Assembly: GCA_963681505.1 (NCBI GenBank)
Contig: OY811971.1
Coordinates: 16,838,434-16,902,433 of the forward strand
Direction of reading: 5' to 3'
Origin: Eunapius fragilis
Taxonomy: Eukaryota > Porifera > Demospongiae > Spongillida > Spongillidae
Length of the DNA: 64,000 bases
Shown here: piece after piece, positions 33,482-45,320 of the stretch
How the letters are laid out: every line of letters starts with the position of its first letter
How positions within the stretch are numbered: position 1 is the stretch's first letter
Position numbers and translations under genes: made by a program
Notes under the pieces: generated by a model
Seen by the model: only the letters and a program-made list of their open reading frames with translations
The model's database searches: none
Told to the model about the DNA's origin: nothing

Positions 33482-34507
33482 TTTTGGTCTATCGTTATTT
33501 TAACATGCATACACAACGTCATGGCTAACATGTTATTTAAAAGGAACTTCACTTTTCTTAGTATGGGCAGAGTTCGACTATGCTTTGACCTCTCAATCAG
33601 CTTGCTCCAGACAATCGTTTTCTGGCTCCGAATCGCTGGACGTAGATGGGACCAAAAAGTGACACGAATTAGGTATGTTACAATTCTGCAAATAATTGGC
33701 CGCCATCTTGTTCGTTAAATTTGCGTCCAAGTTTTCAACACTCTTCGCGCATGCATGATATAGCGTACCTCCTGTTGGTTCACGACGCGTAACATTTATG
33801 GCAGTTGCTTAGTTACTGACAAAGTACACAGATTCCTCTTCGGTAATCTGTATTGACTTCAAAAATAAACTCGTCTTAATAGTACTAACATCTTGAACGT
33901 ATCAGAACACCCTGATCCGAGATTCAGACCATTTAGAAAAGTATCTGGACTCCTAATACTGTTTATTATCTTGTTTGACAAAATCCTGACGATTCCAAAA
34001 GAAGTTGCAACGCCCGACATTTAGTATATGTTCACGTATATTATCTAACTTGGTGGGTTGTTACGCTCGTATAATTGTGCATTGTTTGACTAACTTTTTG
34101 TTCTCTATTTCAGTAGAGGACCATCCCAAGGCATGAGGCATTGGTGACATCACAAAAGAACGGATGGTATAGAAGACAATAAGTAGCAGCAGAACGGCTT
34201 TATTGTTCTGAGCAATGGTGCACTGTTAAACGCATGCATTTATTCTGTGTATTATTTTTATACATGCATTCTTTGATTGCGCACTTGTGAAGCATTGTTG
34301 TCAATTGGTTGCTAGTTCATTCGTTGCCAGTTTATTCGTTCGAGGTGGGAAGTATTGTGTACGGTCTGTTGGTTGCCAGTTTATCTGTTCGATAATTCGT
34401 TTGAGGTGGGAAGTATATTGCAATTGTATACTGTCTGTTTTTTTCTTTCAATAGCTCGTTCGAGGTGTAAAATATCGAATTTTGGTTGCCAGTCTGGCTT
34501 TTGATTC
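33482..34507. other. No gene recognised; short direct repeats
   Basis: An open frame at 33392-33718 overlaps the MITE and is not trusted. At 34290-34440 a ~60-70 bp unit ('ggttgccagtttat' to 'gaggtgggaagtat') repeats two to three times; it precedes the broken transposase-like gene and may be subterminal sequence of that element. Confidence 0.45.
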
Positions 34508-37270
34508 ATGGCCACTCCAGCAAAGAAACGACTTGACGGCAAAGTGATAAAACCGAATGCCAAGCCAGGAATTATCAAGCAACAACTCCTCAATGTTGCC
34601 TGAAAACAATGAATTTTTGAATGGACACGTGCTATACTTATACGTATGCTTATGTGAGTCCAGACGAATCAGAACTGTGAAGGACTGCTTTCACACCTTC
34701 CTTCTACCTCACAACACGATTCTAAATCATCAGTTTCTTCTTTTTTTATCTTGTGAAATGAAGAAGCTAGTGTCTCGAACACTAGACAGTTTCAAAAGAA
34801 GTACTGATCCCAAAGAATTATCCAGATTTGATTCCATATGTCATGTAAGATTTACAAAGGGTTAATACATGATTAGCAGACCTGCAGTTCAGCATGACGA
34901 AAGACCTGCAGTTCAGCATGACAAAAGTACTATTAAGGTGCTATCTGTTTCGAAATCTTCACTACTCAATCAATGACAACCCGCACAAATTGTTAGTCTT
35001 GTGTTACACATCGAGAAAAGCTAAGAGCCATGAGTGATAAACTCAGAGCACAGAAAAAAATGTGCAAGCAGCATTGCATTACTGTCAGGAAGAATTTTGT
35101 CAAGAGGACAAATGAAAGAATAAAAAGAAAGGACCTGCAAATGGTAAAGCTGCAAGCTAAGTTGGATAACTCAAAGGTTGCTGATAAAGATCTAATGTTA
35201 TTGCAAAAAAGATATAATAGATATAAAAAGACTCATAAAGCAGCAAAAGTTGAACTGTCTAATAGCCTATCTCTACAGAAAAAAGAATTAAAGTACAAGT
35301 TAAGTCTTAAAGATGAAGAAATATTGAAGCTTCAAAATAATAATTTCAAAAGAGAAGTTCAGGAGATGGTAGCTGAGTCAAATAAGCAGGAAACAAAAGC
35401 AGATGGAAGAACCTACTCTCCAGAAATACGCATGATGGTAATTGATGCTATTGTTGCTTAGGTGCCCACATACAACATAACTGAACTGATCATCAAGATT
35501 TCATGTGGTTATGGTGTTACTCTAACAGATGTGCCCCGAAGAAGTGCCATAGAACTCATGACATGGGAGCTAGGTGTAATTGCTGAATTGAAAATTGCAG
35601 AAGTAATACTGGATGATCATATCATTTCTCGTGGCTTTGATGCTACTACACAAGAAGGGATCCATGTGAACAGTATTCACATCACCACTAAAACAGATTG
35701 CTTTGTAGTTGCTGTAGATGAACTGCCTGCTGGGACTGCAGAGGATTACTACTTACACATCATTGACAGATTTGATAACCTAGCAAGAGTTTACTTAATT
35801 TTCATGGTGCGGAATACCAATCAAAATAATTGCAAATATATCTAACAGTCTTACTGATCGTGTTGCTGCTAACTATGCTGCAATTGAATTGCTTAATTCA
35901 TCTTGGCACAAAACACTAAACGAGTTGAATTGCCATTTGCATCCTTTGGATACTATTGCAACAATGACAAGAGCTGCTTTGAAGCAATGTGAACACAATG
36001 TTGAAGGAAAGGTGTGGGGTAAAGACTGTATAGCAGGAAACATTGTTCTTCAAATGAATAAGATGTGATACAAGAATGGAAAGGAGATCCACGTGGCTTT
36101 ACAACATTTCTTTAAAATGAACGTTTACCATGTGGGATCATTCCTCGATATAGAGGCAATTGTCTGCACATTCTTTTCCAAATTTATGTGGAACACCATG
36201 CCATGCTGAAAACGTATTTGGAAAAGGGAACATCCTGTGGTGGATTGCGTGCTAGCATTTTGTATTCACTACTGCCTAAGTTGAAATGCAGGTGTTGGGT
36301 CTTATAGGTAAACTTCTTACAGGACCATGGATAAAAGCTTTTTACACATCTGCAACCAATCAAAATGATAATGTTGATGGAATCTTAGTTGTAAAGGATG
36401 TAATTTTGAAATTGAAGGAACAAAATGAGGTACCATTAGGAATGCTGACACGACCTGATGATTTCTTTGGAAATTTGCTGAATGAAGGAGCAGATACTAC
36501 ACTAAAAAATTGAGAGAGCCACCAAAACAGGAAGAACAGTTTAGGGATATGATGAAAGCATGTGGTGGAGGTATAATTGAAGTGCTGGAAAGGCAATATA
36601 AGGAGTACTTTGAGTGTGAAATTAAAGAGCTGTTAAAAAAAAGAGACAGAGTCAGCAAGGTCCCATAATATTGATGCTAAAGAAATTATGGGAATGGTTA
36701 GTGCAAACTAGAAAAAAACACCGAACGCTACTCTAATTTATATTTCCTGCAAAATGAGGGCACTGAAAAACAGGACTTTAAAGTACTTAGATAACTTGAT
36801 CAAAGATACAGGCGATAATGTCCCGAAGAAAGCTGTGTTGCTTGGACGAGAACAAAGGAAAAAAAGGAATAGAAATCAAATTGATTTAAGAAAGGAATTG
36901 TTGAGGAGACAATTGGAGAAGCATCAGGCAAAAGATACATCTACAAGAAAGAAATTGGAGCACAGACTGAAGTGCATTGATATAGATAAAATTAGAGATG
37001 AATTCCATGACCTGGAAGACAATAAATTAGAAAATCTTACTGATATAATGTCTGGAAAATCCATTGGTTACAATATCTGTCATGCTTGGTTTGACGATGG
37101 AAAAAGTGTATTGTATAGTGGGAAAATCGAAAAGGTAAAGATGAAGACATAACAATATGTTGTTGCCTATTGGCCTCAAAACGAAACATATGAAGATGCC
37201 TAAGACTTTATTATGTCCATCTATGAGCTTGCAGCAGATCGTATCTTAGATGACTTAACAATAGACATGA
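34508..37270 (+). pseudogene. Broken transposase-like gene with 'FDATTQEG' and 'NCHLHPLD' motifs
   Basis: A run of related plus-strand frames: a short N-terminus from ATG 34508 ('MATPAKKRLDGKVI'), a coiled-coil Lys-rich part at 35030-35461, then after a TAG a conserved-looking part at 35462-35845 with 'GFDATTQEGIHVNSIHI' and 'FVVAVDELPAGTAEDYY'. After a frame change comes 'LNELNCHLHPLDTIATM' near 35920-35960, then 36286-36513 and 36754-37152. Several stops and shifts break it. I recall similar uncharacterised proteins in cnidarians and sponges and suspect a DDE-type transposase, but the superfamily is unknown to me. No terminal inverted repeats were found. Confidence 0.5.
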
Positions 37271-37785
37271 GGCCTGTACCGTATTTTTTGTTCTTCACAC
37301 TCGCTGAGAAGGGGGAGTGATTGATTATTGCATGATTTTTAATCCTTTAATAAAGATATTCAATACAAGAACCCATTTCCTATTGTGACAGAAAGATCAA
37401 CAGTATAATTTCATCAATACGTTGTGAATTTCATGTGATTTCTTAACACGCAGAATGGGTAGCATGTACGGTTCTCATTGACGTCCGTGACGATAATTGT
37501 TGCTCTTTAAAAGGCGATAACTTTTATAATATCAAACATCTGCACTGTATTTGAGTATCATTAAGTTTTGTTTTTTACGCTCTTCTTGGCAGTATTATTT
37601 TTATTTCTATTGTATGGATTTGAATTTTTTTTGTAACATCCCTACGCTAAGGACCGAATGGAGCGCTCAATTTCGGTTCGACCGGACCATTTCAGGCTGC
37701 GCGATTTGGTCCGGCCTTAGCAATGGTTCACTAAGACCTTCCAATGTCTTCATAAAAATCTACCACATTTGCATGGATGTTCATC
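37271..37785. other. No gene recognised
   Basis: AT-rich, with 'ggttcgaccggaccatttcagg' and 'tttggtccggcct' near 37675-37720, echoing 'ggtccggccggacc' motifs at 39600-39700 and 42920-43020. Confidence 0.4.
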
Positions 37786-37789
37786 CTTC

Positions 37790-38215
37790 ATCCGCGTCCT
37801 CATTGTCTGATCCAGCTACGTCCCCATTGCCTGGTCGATCAAGTCCGCATTGTCTGGTCCCTCCATGTCCCCATTGTCTGGTCCTTCCATGTTATCATTG
37901 TCTGGTTCTCCATTGTCTGGTCCTTTCATATCGTCATTGTCCGGTCGAGCTACGTCCTCATTGTCTGGTCCTTCTCAGGTCGATCCATGTCCCCATTGTC
38001 TGGTCATTCGATGTTCCCACTGTCTCGTCCTTTCATATCCTCATTGTCTGGTCCAGCTACGTCCTCATTGTCTGGTCCTTCCATGTCCCCATTATCAGGT
38101 CCTTCCATGTTCCCATTGTCTGGTCCTTCCATGTCCCCATTATCAGGTCCTTCCATGTTCCCATTGTCTGGTCCTTCCATGTCCCCATTGAATGGTCCAG
38201 CTATGTTTACAAGTC
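37790..38215 (+). repeat. Minisatellite, 'cattgtctggtccttccatgtccc' type
   Basis: About seventeen degenerate copies of a ~24-bp unit. Three overlapping open frames across it encode only low-complexity repeats and are rejected as genes. Confidence 0.9.
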
Positions 38216-38297
38216 TTCCTAGCCGCTCTTATGTTTGGCTGGTGTTCTGTCAGCGTTCCACCAGCTGTACTTGTGGAACCGACGTGTGGTTTTATTA

Positions 38298-38305
38298 AAC
38301 AGGAT
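38298..38305. repeat. hAT target-site duplication, left copy
   Basis: 'AACAGGAT', identical to 39445-39452. Confidence 0.9.
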
Positions 38306-39444
38306 CAGTGTTGCCGCGAAATACTTTTTCTATTTAATCGTCTATTTCGCGATATATCGCGAAATGAGGATTTAATCGCGATATTTATATCGCGATATAT
38401 TATTAATATTTATTATCAATTATAACTAGTTATCATTGTTGTGGTGACTAATTATGGCTACCAAAGTGAACACAAAACCCGCACTTGTTGCTACAAAAGA
38501 TGAATTCGTTTGTGTCGATCGCAAAGTGTATAAAAGCAGTGTCTGGCAATACTTTGGATGGCACAAGAAAGCAATCGGTTCTTGCTGGGTCATTTGCTAT
38601 GGATTGGTGTCAAGACATGGGAACAATACCTCGAACATGAGGTACCACATCACATCCGTGCATGGAATAAAGGCACTCCAGCAAGGGTGAGTGTATATGG
38701 TAAAATAGACTTGCAGTTGTACTGTGGATACGTTTTTATGTGTACAGCTGCAGGAAGGAGGAAATGGGCAGCAGCTGCAGCACAAACACTGCCAGACTTG
38801 CCAGAGCAACGGCTGAGGAAGATGAATCAGAAGAGGCAGAGCCACCAGCAAAGAAGCCAGCGTGTTCAGAAGAGGAAGATTTCAATTTACTCTTTGGCCA
38901 AAAGGAAGATGAAGGTTTAGAGCCAGTAGAAGCTGATGATCTCCTGAAAGTAATTCAAGACGAATTGGAAAGATATCTGAAGACAGCAGAAACGAATTTT
39001 AGAAGTGATGAGGTGGAGGAATCACGAGTCATGCTTCCCCACCATAGCCAAACTGGCGAGGAAATACTTGTCTATTCCTGCTTCTACTGCACCAGCAGAA
39101 AGAGTATTTTCTACCGCGAAAAATATTGTTCAATAGAACCGGTGGCGCATCCTACCGAAAAGGCTATGTAGATGCATCTTTTTAAGGCAAAATAAAAACC
39201 TATTTTAAGGGATTATACTCTTCATTACCGTTCATGGCGTTCATTTTACCATATCACCGGCATCCTTGATTTAACCCTTGATTTCATTCAATTTACCCGT
39301 ATTTGAAGTCGGTTTAACACTCGTAAACATGTATGGTAAACATCGCCGCGAAATGAATACATATTAATCGCGATATATCGCGTTTCGCGATATAAAGATT
39401 TAATCGCGATATATCGCATTTCGCGATATATCGCGGCAACACTG
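38306..39444 (+). mobile_element. hAT transposon, internally deleted, exact 8-bp TSD
   Basis: 1139 bp between perfect 8-bp duplications 'AACAGGAT'. The termini are 'CAGTGTTGCCGCGA' and its inverse. Just inside both ends are several copies of the palindromic 'tcgcgatatatcgcg' motif. It encodes a shortened BED/hATC protein lacking the catalytic middle, so it would need a transposase supplied in trans. Confidence 0.92.
38454..39196 (+). pseudogene. Truncated hAT transposase: BED finger joined to hATC dimerisation region
   Basis: Exon 1 is 38454-38688: ATG, a BED-type finger region ('SSVWQYFGWHKK' to 'HITSVHG'), donor 'gtgagt'. Exon 2 starts after 'tgtgtacag' at about 38750 and keeps phase, running through an acidic linker ('AEEDESEEAEPPAKK') to the C-terminal domain. 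The hATC signature 'FPTIAKLARKYLSIP' and 'AERVFSTAKNIVQ' is present near 39030-39130 but in a different frame from the linker and followed by TAG. The BED finger looks degenerate (a Cys of the usual pair is not evident). The RNase H-like catalytic region, normally several hundred residues, is missing. Confidence 0.75.
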
Positions 39445-39452
39445 AACAGGAT
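39445..39452. repeat. hAT target-site duplication, right copy
   Basis: 'AACAGGAT', exact match to the left copy. Confidence 0.9.
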
Positions 39453-39940
39453 ACAGTTAATGTATGGAGATATACATAATATAAATTATACACTACTTGC
39501 GATGCCCAATACAGACTCTCAGAGGCAGCATTGCCCTGTTGGAGTGCAATTGACACTAGTCTCTCTGAAGAAGGAACGGGAAGGTGTCACGAAAAATTTG
39601 GTCCGGGGAAAAAATCGGTCCGGCCGGACCAATTTTAGCACTAAAAGTGGTCCGGCCGGACGTAAAATGACGCCAAAATTTGTCCGGCTAATCCAAAACT
39701 GGTCCGAGCACATAAACACCTTTAACACGTGGAGATTAATCCTATTCTCTGTGAAAATGGCTTATTTAAGTGAAGAGGGAGATGCCAATAGTGGGGACCT
39801 AGTAGAAGAAGCATATGAGTACTTGGTAAGAAATGTACCCGGTGGGGGCAAGCGTAGCACGCAAGCGATGCATACAAAGAAAGGCTCAGAAAATTGTTGC
39901 GAGGTACTTTAAGAAGAAGTAGAATGGCAAGGTTAGCATA
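39453..39940. other. GGTCCGGCCGGACC-rich segment
   Basis: Palindromic 'ggtccggccggacc' occurs repeatedly at 39598-39662, with related motifs at 39680-39710. The open frame at 39460-39912 spans it and is not recognisable. May be part of a repeat related to 37675-37720 and 42920-43020. Confidence 0.45.
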
Positions 39941-40266
39941 GGCGGATCCAGGATTATCGACTGGGTGGTGTACATTAATATTAATGAAACGGTGGGGCAT
40001 GGTAAATTATAAGCACAATAACCGTAGCGCTCATACGGTAACGTGTATTCCCGCTTTTATGGTAACGTGTAAACAGACAATTGGCAAAAGCAACTTAAAA
40101 TGCTACTTTGACGGTTCATAACACGCGCCACATAACACGCGCCACCGAGGACTAGGACATAGAAATGAGATTTAAGTTAATGAATTAATTATTGACTGGA
40201 CCTTGGAGGGGGGGTGCCCGGGCACCTAGGCACCCCCCCTCCCCCCCCCCCTCCCCCTGGATCCGC
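39941..40266. mobile_element. MITE with GGCGGATCCAGG termini
   Basis: Termini 'GGCGGATCCAGG' and 'CCTGGATCCGC'. About 326 bp, ending in a palindromic 'gtgcccgggcac' and C-rich tract. Non-coding. A lone 'gggatccgcct' end occurs near 46414. Confidence 0.7.
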
Positions 40267-40389
40267 ATACGGAACTTTGTTCATTTCAATTTGGCTAATG
40301 CACACAATTGTGTCGTCCGCAAGTCATGGGTAGTGCTTTATTATAGACAATGGAAATAATTTTTATTGAGTTAGAGCAACGTCGTATTC

Positions 40390-41015
40390 TGAATGAATGT
40401 TGTCCGGGCACATGGAGTGAAGCGAACTTTGAGCAGGATCAGTGAACGGTTTATTTGGCCTGGATGTGAATGACACGGTGAGATATGCAACTTAGACTTT
40501 TAGCCATAGAATCTATTATTAATAAGACAACCTTAATTAATTTAACTACAGGTTTCCAAATGTGACATCTGCCAACATGCGAACCGGAAAGCCTTCATAC
40601 TGTTCTAGAACTGCACCCGGTCAAGTGAAGTCACCATGGAATCCCATTGGCATTGATTTTGTTGGGCAACTTGTGAAGTTGAAGTCAGGAAATCAATACA
40701 TCCTGACTGTGTGTGACTACTTATCAAAATGATAGAAGTTGTTCCACTTCCATCTAAACATGCAACTGGAGTTGCCAATGCACTCTTCAAGGCATTGTTA
40801 ATGGAAGCAACAGTTTTGTCTATGCATTTAAATTATAACAGCGCAATACAGGTGTATACATGCTTAAGTTTGTATCAAGTTATAGTTCATAGATACAATG
40901 CCATGCACACTGATAATCTGATTCACTGTATTCTATCCTTGCAGATTATTATGCGAATGCATGGGCTTGTCCAAGATTATTACAACAGACAATGGCACAG
41001 AGTCAGCACCTAATT
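40390..41015 (+). pseudogene. Retroelement/GIN-like integrase fragment
   Basis: Order of motifs: 'HGVKRTLSRISERFIWPG' and 'CDICQHANRKA' (zinc-binding HHCC region, an intron between them near 40480-40551), 'PWNPIGIDFVGQLVKL' (first catalytic Asp) with 'QYILTVCDYLSK', a TGA-like frame break, 'MIEVVPLPSKHATGV', then after a probable intron (40850-40944) 'IITTDNGTES' (second Asp). The catalytic Glu and C-terminus are missing. The frame changes at about 40728, so it is broken. Spliced integrases without an RT fit the GIN/Ginger type better than gypsy. Confidence 0.6.
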
Positions 41016-41289
41016 CCTCAGGGGAGTTGTGGGGGACGGGACATGTCAGTGGACGCTTATTAGAATGGGACGTTCAGAACTGGTTTGATAAATCACACAA
41101 AGAACAGTTTATGCAAACTTTACCATGATGCGTGAATGATGTGTACATATGACCCATAGGGTCACCCTTCCCTATATATGGTTCCAGCAATATGCACAGG
41201 CAGTAAATAAGGAAATAAGCAATACATGTCCATGAGCTGCAATTTTCCATACAATGGTGGCTAGGGATAGACACAGCGAGAGGCTCCTC

Positions 41290-41848
41290 GTGCTCTCTGT
41301 GCCCTGGTTTAGCTCTTGACCGCCTTGGCAACCACCCTACTACCTGTAAACGGGGTGGTGATGTTGTTACCCACCACAACCATCTGCGTAATGTGATTGT
41401 TGAGTTTTGCCATCGTGCCCATCTTGGAGTGAGAGTAGAGTCAGGCAGTGGCATTACACCAGACTTAAGCCATACCCGGCCAGCAGATGTACTTGTCCTC
41501 AATTGGGAGAGAGGGAAACATGCTGCCCTTGATATCACAGTGATTTCTGAAGGGGCTGCAGCGGAGGAGGTGGAGGTCAGGAAGCACAGAGCAAATGACC
41601 CGAAGTGTTCAGAGCTCAGATGGGTGTGTATCCCACTTGACGTAGAGACTTAATATGGAAATTGGGGTAGGGAAGCCCAATCTACTTTCTCTCGCCTAGC
41701 TTCTCACCTGGCCATCATCACCTCTTCCCACAAAGGTAAGGTGCTCACAGAGCTATACAGCAGGCTGAACTTCACCCTGGTTCGGGCTGTGGCTAGAACC
41801 TTGTTGGCAAGATGTGCTCCCTCCCTTGGCCTCCAGGATGTCGCTTGA
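41290..41848 (+). pseudogene. Retroelement-like C-terminal module, remnant A
   Basis: Translation contains 'THHNHLRNVIVEFCHRAHLG', 'TPDLSHTRPADVLVLNW', 'KHAALDITVISEG', 'KHRANDPKCSELRW', then TAA after 'DVET', then 'YGNWGREA' and 'LYSRLNFTLVRAVARTLL'. I recognise this order from the C-terminal part of many reverse-transcriptase-type ORFs in sponges and corals. The conserved 'PD...D.TV' spacing resembles a restriction-like endonuclease, which is inference. One in-frame stop; no RT here. Confidence 0.55.
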
Positions 41849-41939
41849 ATTTTTCTGTGCATGTAATGTGTTGTTTATGTATATTAGTCAGCAATAGAAA
41901 AGAGAAGGTGTCCATGTAAACAGGAAAATTGTTAATGCA

Positions 41940-42590
41940 TGTTTATGCTTACATGTGAGGTGTTGGACGTGTGCCAACATCTTCTTTCTAATGAAGGAAA
42001 CAGCAACACACCTCACATGGTCACGTGCTGGGGTATGTGGGGAGGGGGAGGGCCAGAGGGATGGGGCTGCTTTATCACCATCTACTCACACCACCCCCTT
42101 TCCTCCTCTCCTTATACCTCCTCCCCCTCACCTCCTCTTGTTCCTCCTCCTCCCTTCAGTTATTTCATGTATGCAACATGGGGAAGTCATTATAAAAATA
42201 ACTATTCTTCCAGTTCATGCAGTTAGAGTTATGCACTGTTGTAGTGAATCATTATAATTCAAGGCATTCATCCTCTTGCATATAATTATCCTATATATAC
42301 ATGGTTATGGGAACAATTAAAGGAATCAAATCTATAGAGTTACTGGGCATTGATCACAGATTGACAACAGCTCCTCAACTTAAATTAAGCATTGCAAATT
42401 CACCATTTATTGCGTCACTTGCAGCATGTGTTTTGTATTCACTGAGCATGCACAATGCATTTGTAATTTATATAATTTATCACTCTCCCTTTATAACATG
42501 TGGCTCCTTGAAATAAACTTACAATAATAATATAGTAAATAGCAAGCCAGACACATTGTCCTCCAGAAGAAAAAAGAAGCTAGGAGTCCA
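41940..42590. other. No gene recognised
   Basis: Contains a C/T-rich stretch (42085-42165) whose open frames are Pro/Ser/Leu low complexity, and AT-rich sequence after it. Confidence 0.4.
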
Positions 42591-42591
42591 A

Positions 42592-42601
42592 GGCCGTAGT
42601 A

Positions 42602-42656
<55 letters not shown>

Positions 42657-42871
42657 CTTAAGCCCCCCCAAAATTTTAGTCCAGCATATTATTTATGAAA
42701 GGATACACGTTGATGTTAAAGTCAATTATTGAACACATTCCAGTACTGCAAGCGGCCCGTATAATTTAGAACGAGAAAGTGCGGTCAACCGTCGATCAAT
42801 CAGCGATGCATCGTATTATCAAGATCATGAAATTAATTAGCCCCCCCAAATTTTTGTGATTGACTACGGCC
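42592..42871. mobile_element. MITE with GGCCGTAGT termini containing G55
   Basis: Termini 'GGCCGTAGT' and 'ACTACGGCC'. Just inside the left end is a run of 55 G (42602-42656) followed by 'cttaagccccccc'; just inside the right end is 'agcccccccaaat'. The poly-G therefore belongs to the element. Confidence 0.75.
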
Positions 42872-42879
42872 ATGAGGAC

Positions 42880-43312
42880 AGACTTTGCGTGTATAGTTAA
42901 CCACGATCTGAATAACGGACCGTTTTTGGCAAGGCAGGATCATTTTAGGCGGACATATATTGTCTGGGCGGACCAATTTTAGCGTCCAAAGGTGGTCACT
43001 TTAGGTTGGACCACTTTTGCCATGACAGAAGGTGTGTAATGGTCTGCTGATGCCTGCCAATATCAAAGAACAAACTGAAATCATCAGAACCAAGGACACC
43101 GGAGGTCTCAATTACAATTGGGACAAAATGTTGAGACCTGTCACGGCTGATTTTGACCAATATGCAGGCTGCCTACACAGCACGTTGGTTCTTATTTTGG
43201 TCCGGTAGTCTATACAGTTCGTAGATTTTGTTTGATTTGGCCATGATCCTGGATAGTTCAAGAATAAACATGCCAGGTTTTAAATGGTTAAAGTAATCAG
43301 TCTTATAAAGAA
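42880..43312. other. No gene recognised
   Basis: Begins with 'cggaccgtttttggc'-type motifs related to 39600-39700; otherwise nothing seen. Confidence 0.35.
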
Positions 43313-43316
43313 TTAA

Positions 43317-43964
43317 AGGAGGAGTTGGCGTATAAAAGGAGAATGGATCCAAAAATTTCAACCGGCCGTGCGAATGTTTTAGATTAAAAATGGTGGCTTA
43401 GAGCTAGAGGCTTGGCAACAACAGTTACAGCGTACAAGTTCAAGCACGCATGCATGTTTTGAATGTCATTTCATGCAAAAATACCATTTTTGAAGTTCGT
43501 AACACTAAGTTAACAAACTGGATCACATGTTCGTATAATGGCGATCTCTTCACCAGAAGATACGTAATCTAGGTTTAGACTGCATCTGCAAGGGTCCTTT
43601 TCCTCTCAAGAGGAAAAGGAAACGTTTCTGAGTAGATTTGAGGAAGCGAAGCAACTACTTGCACCTGGTTGCAAGCGGAACGCTACTATCAGCGTGTTGA
43701 ATACTTTGCTGGACCTGTCTGTTTCGAGAACAAATAAACGCGCGCGATAGAGTACTAAGAAGTACTTGATCTGCCCGTCTTAACAACGTAAAAACGATGT
43801 AGCCAGCAAGTCTGGGTGAGAATCCTAACAGCTTACAAAACTACGCCATTCTGAGGATGTTGAGCTCACGTGATTTCCGGTTGGATCCAAGCGCCTTTTA
43901 TACGCGAATTTTCGCATCGATCGGCAGGCGTGTGCTGAGTAGTATTTACTCTCAATCTCCTCCT
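43317..43964. mobile_element. TTAA-flanked MITE
   Basis: TTAA at 43313-43316 and 43965-43968 bracket inverted termini 'AGGAGGAG' and 'CTCCTCCT'; nearby 'gcgtataaaagg' and 'ccttttatacgc' form a second inverted block. TTAA duplications point to piggyBac or Kolobok transposases. Confidence 0.65.
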
Positions 43965-44040
43965 TTAAGTTAAGATTGATTAGCTAATCGGTACATCTGC
44001 GCATGAATATTATCACACCCGTACGCACGCACGAGCGGAA

Positions 44041-44132
44041 CCCCCCCCCCCCCCCCCCCATACACACACGCAACGCTCCCGCGGACAACTCCCCCCCCCC
44101 AACTCACACACACACACACACACACACAGGAC
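44041..44132. repeat. Poly-C runs and (CA)n
   Basis: Two C runs (44041-44059, 44091-44100) and a short CA microsatellite (about 44105-44129). Confidence 0.9.
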
Positions 44133-44139
44133 ACACCAG

Positions 44140-45310
44140 CGGTGGATGCACTTTGTTTACGCAGCCGATACTGATACGAAGAAAGTGAATATGCATATAT
44201 GCAATTGCATCTCTGGCCTGAAACCCATGAAGAACCACGATCAAGCTTACAAGCACATGTAATATAAAGTTTGCAATTCAGGCATAAAAAAGAAGTACGA
44301 GTTAAGTTTATTTTTAAAAAAATGATTACATAATAGAAAGGAATTCTATATAGACCCTAGCTTGCTATCGCAGGTCCGATCATGTAACATCTATACCATG
44401 AGGGTATACAATAAACTAACGGCTATTTCTTAGCAACGTCAAACTCAAAAATGTCAGTACCATTGGCTTTTCATATACATTAGTACATGTAAGTGGTGAA
44501 TACGACCTTATACATATGCAAAAGGTTCATGTAGTTTTTTTGTACAAATGGCGGCTGTTATTTAGAGTCGTATAATGTGAGTATCACAGATCCCGGGGTA
44601 TAATTATGCACCAGCACGACAGCCGAAAAGTAATGTTGCTATTTGGATATTTATTCACCGCGATATTATGTATCAGAAGGATTCAAGGTTACATTCTTAC
44701 AACGGGCCAATATACCATTAAATAGCTATTCTAAATGTAAGTCCCTACAGTGACTGAACGTAAAATTGTATTTTATCTGTGCACCCGGACATACAATCGA
44801 ATAAGTACTGTGTACAGACAGATTCTCAATTAACAGTTTAACCTTTATACCCACAAATAGCCGGATTTAAGTACAATCCGCAATCAAATGCAATATGATA
44901 TGGTGGAAGTGTATACTTTGGAGTGATGTTGAAAATTTTAGCATTTACATATTTAGGTTCAGATCGTCAGAGAGAGAAAATCTCAACAAGAGATACAATG
45001 CAAACCGCTTTAGGTACTAGCGACCCTATAGTATTCATACAGCTTTTCATCGATAGTCAACTGCCCGGGCCAGGCGCTTGATAGGAAAGAGCTCGAGGGC
45101 TCCACGCACTGGTCATTGGTTCTTTCGCGAAGCCACAGTTTCACGACATAGAAGGTATATGTTTTAATAATTGGCTGTATTATACATAATTAGGTTTTGA
45201 TTACATGCTTGGTCTTTGATAATTGCGTTCCAATTAAATGTCCTAATTCGACCCTTGTAGCCGGAAAAACTATTTAAACTCCTGCATTCGTGACAAATAG
45301 TCAAACATAG
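44140..45310. other. No gene recognised; upstream region of the CARD-like ORF
   Basis: AT-rich 1.2 kb. Just before the ORF is 'aaactatttaaactcctgca' (45268-45287), a possible TATA-like element, about 35-50 bp before the ATG. Confidence 0.35.
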
Positions 45311-45320
45311 GACAGCAAAG

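Noticed and set aside
37551-38298. Three overlapping frames up to 223 codons
   Set aside because: They arise from a 24-bp minisatellite; no non-repeat domain.
41074-41538. 154-codon minus-strand ORF
   Set aside because: Antisense to retroelement-like remnant A, whose plus-strand reading matches its relatives.
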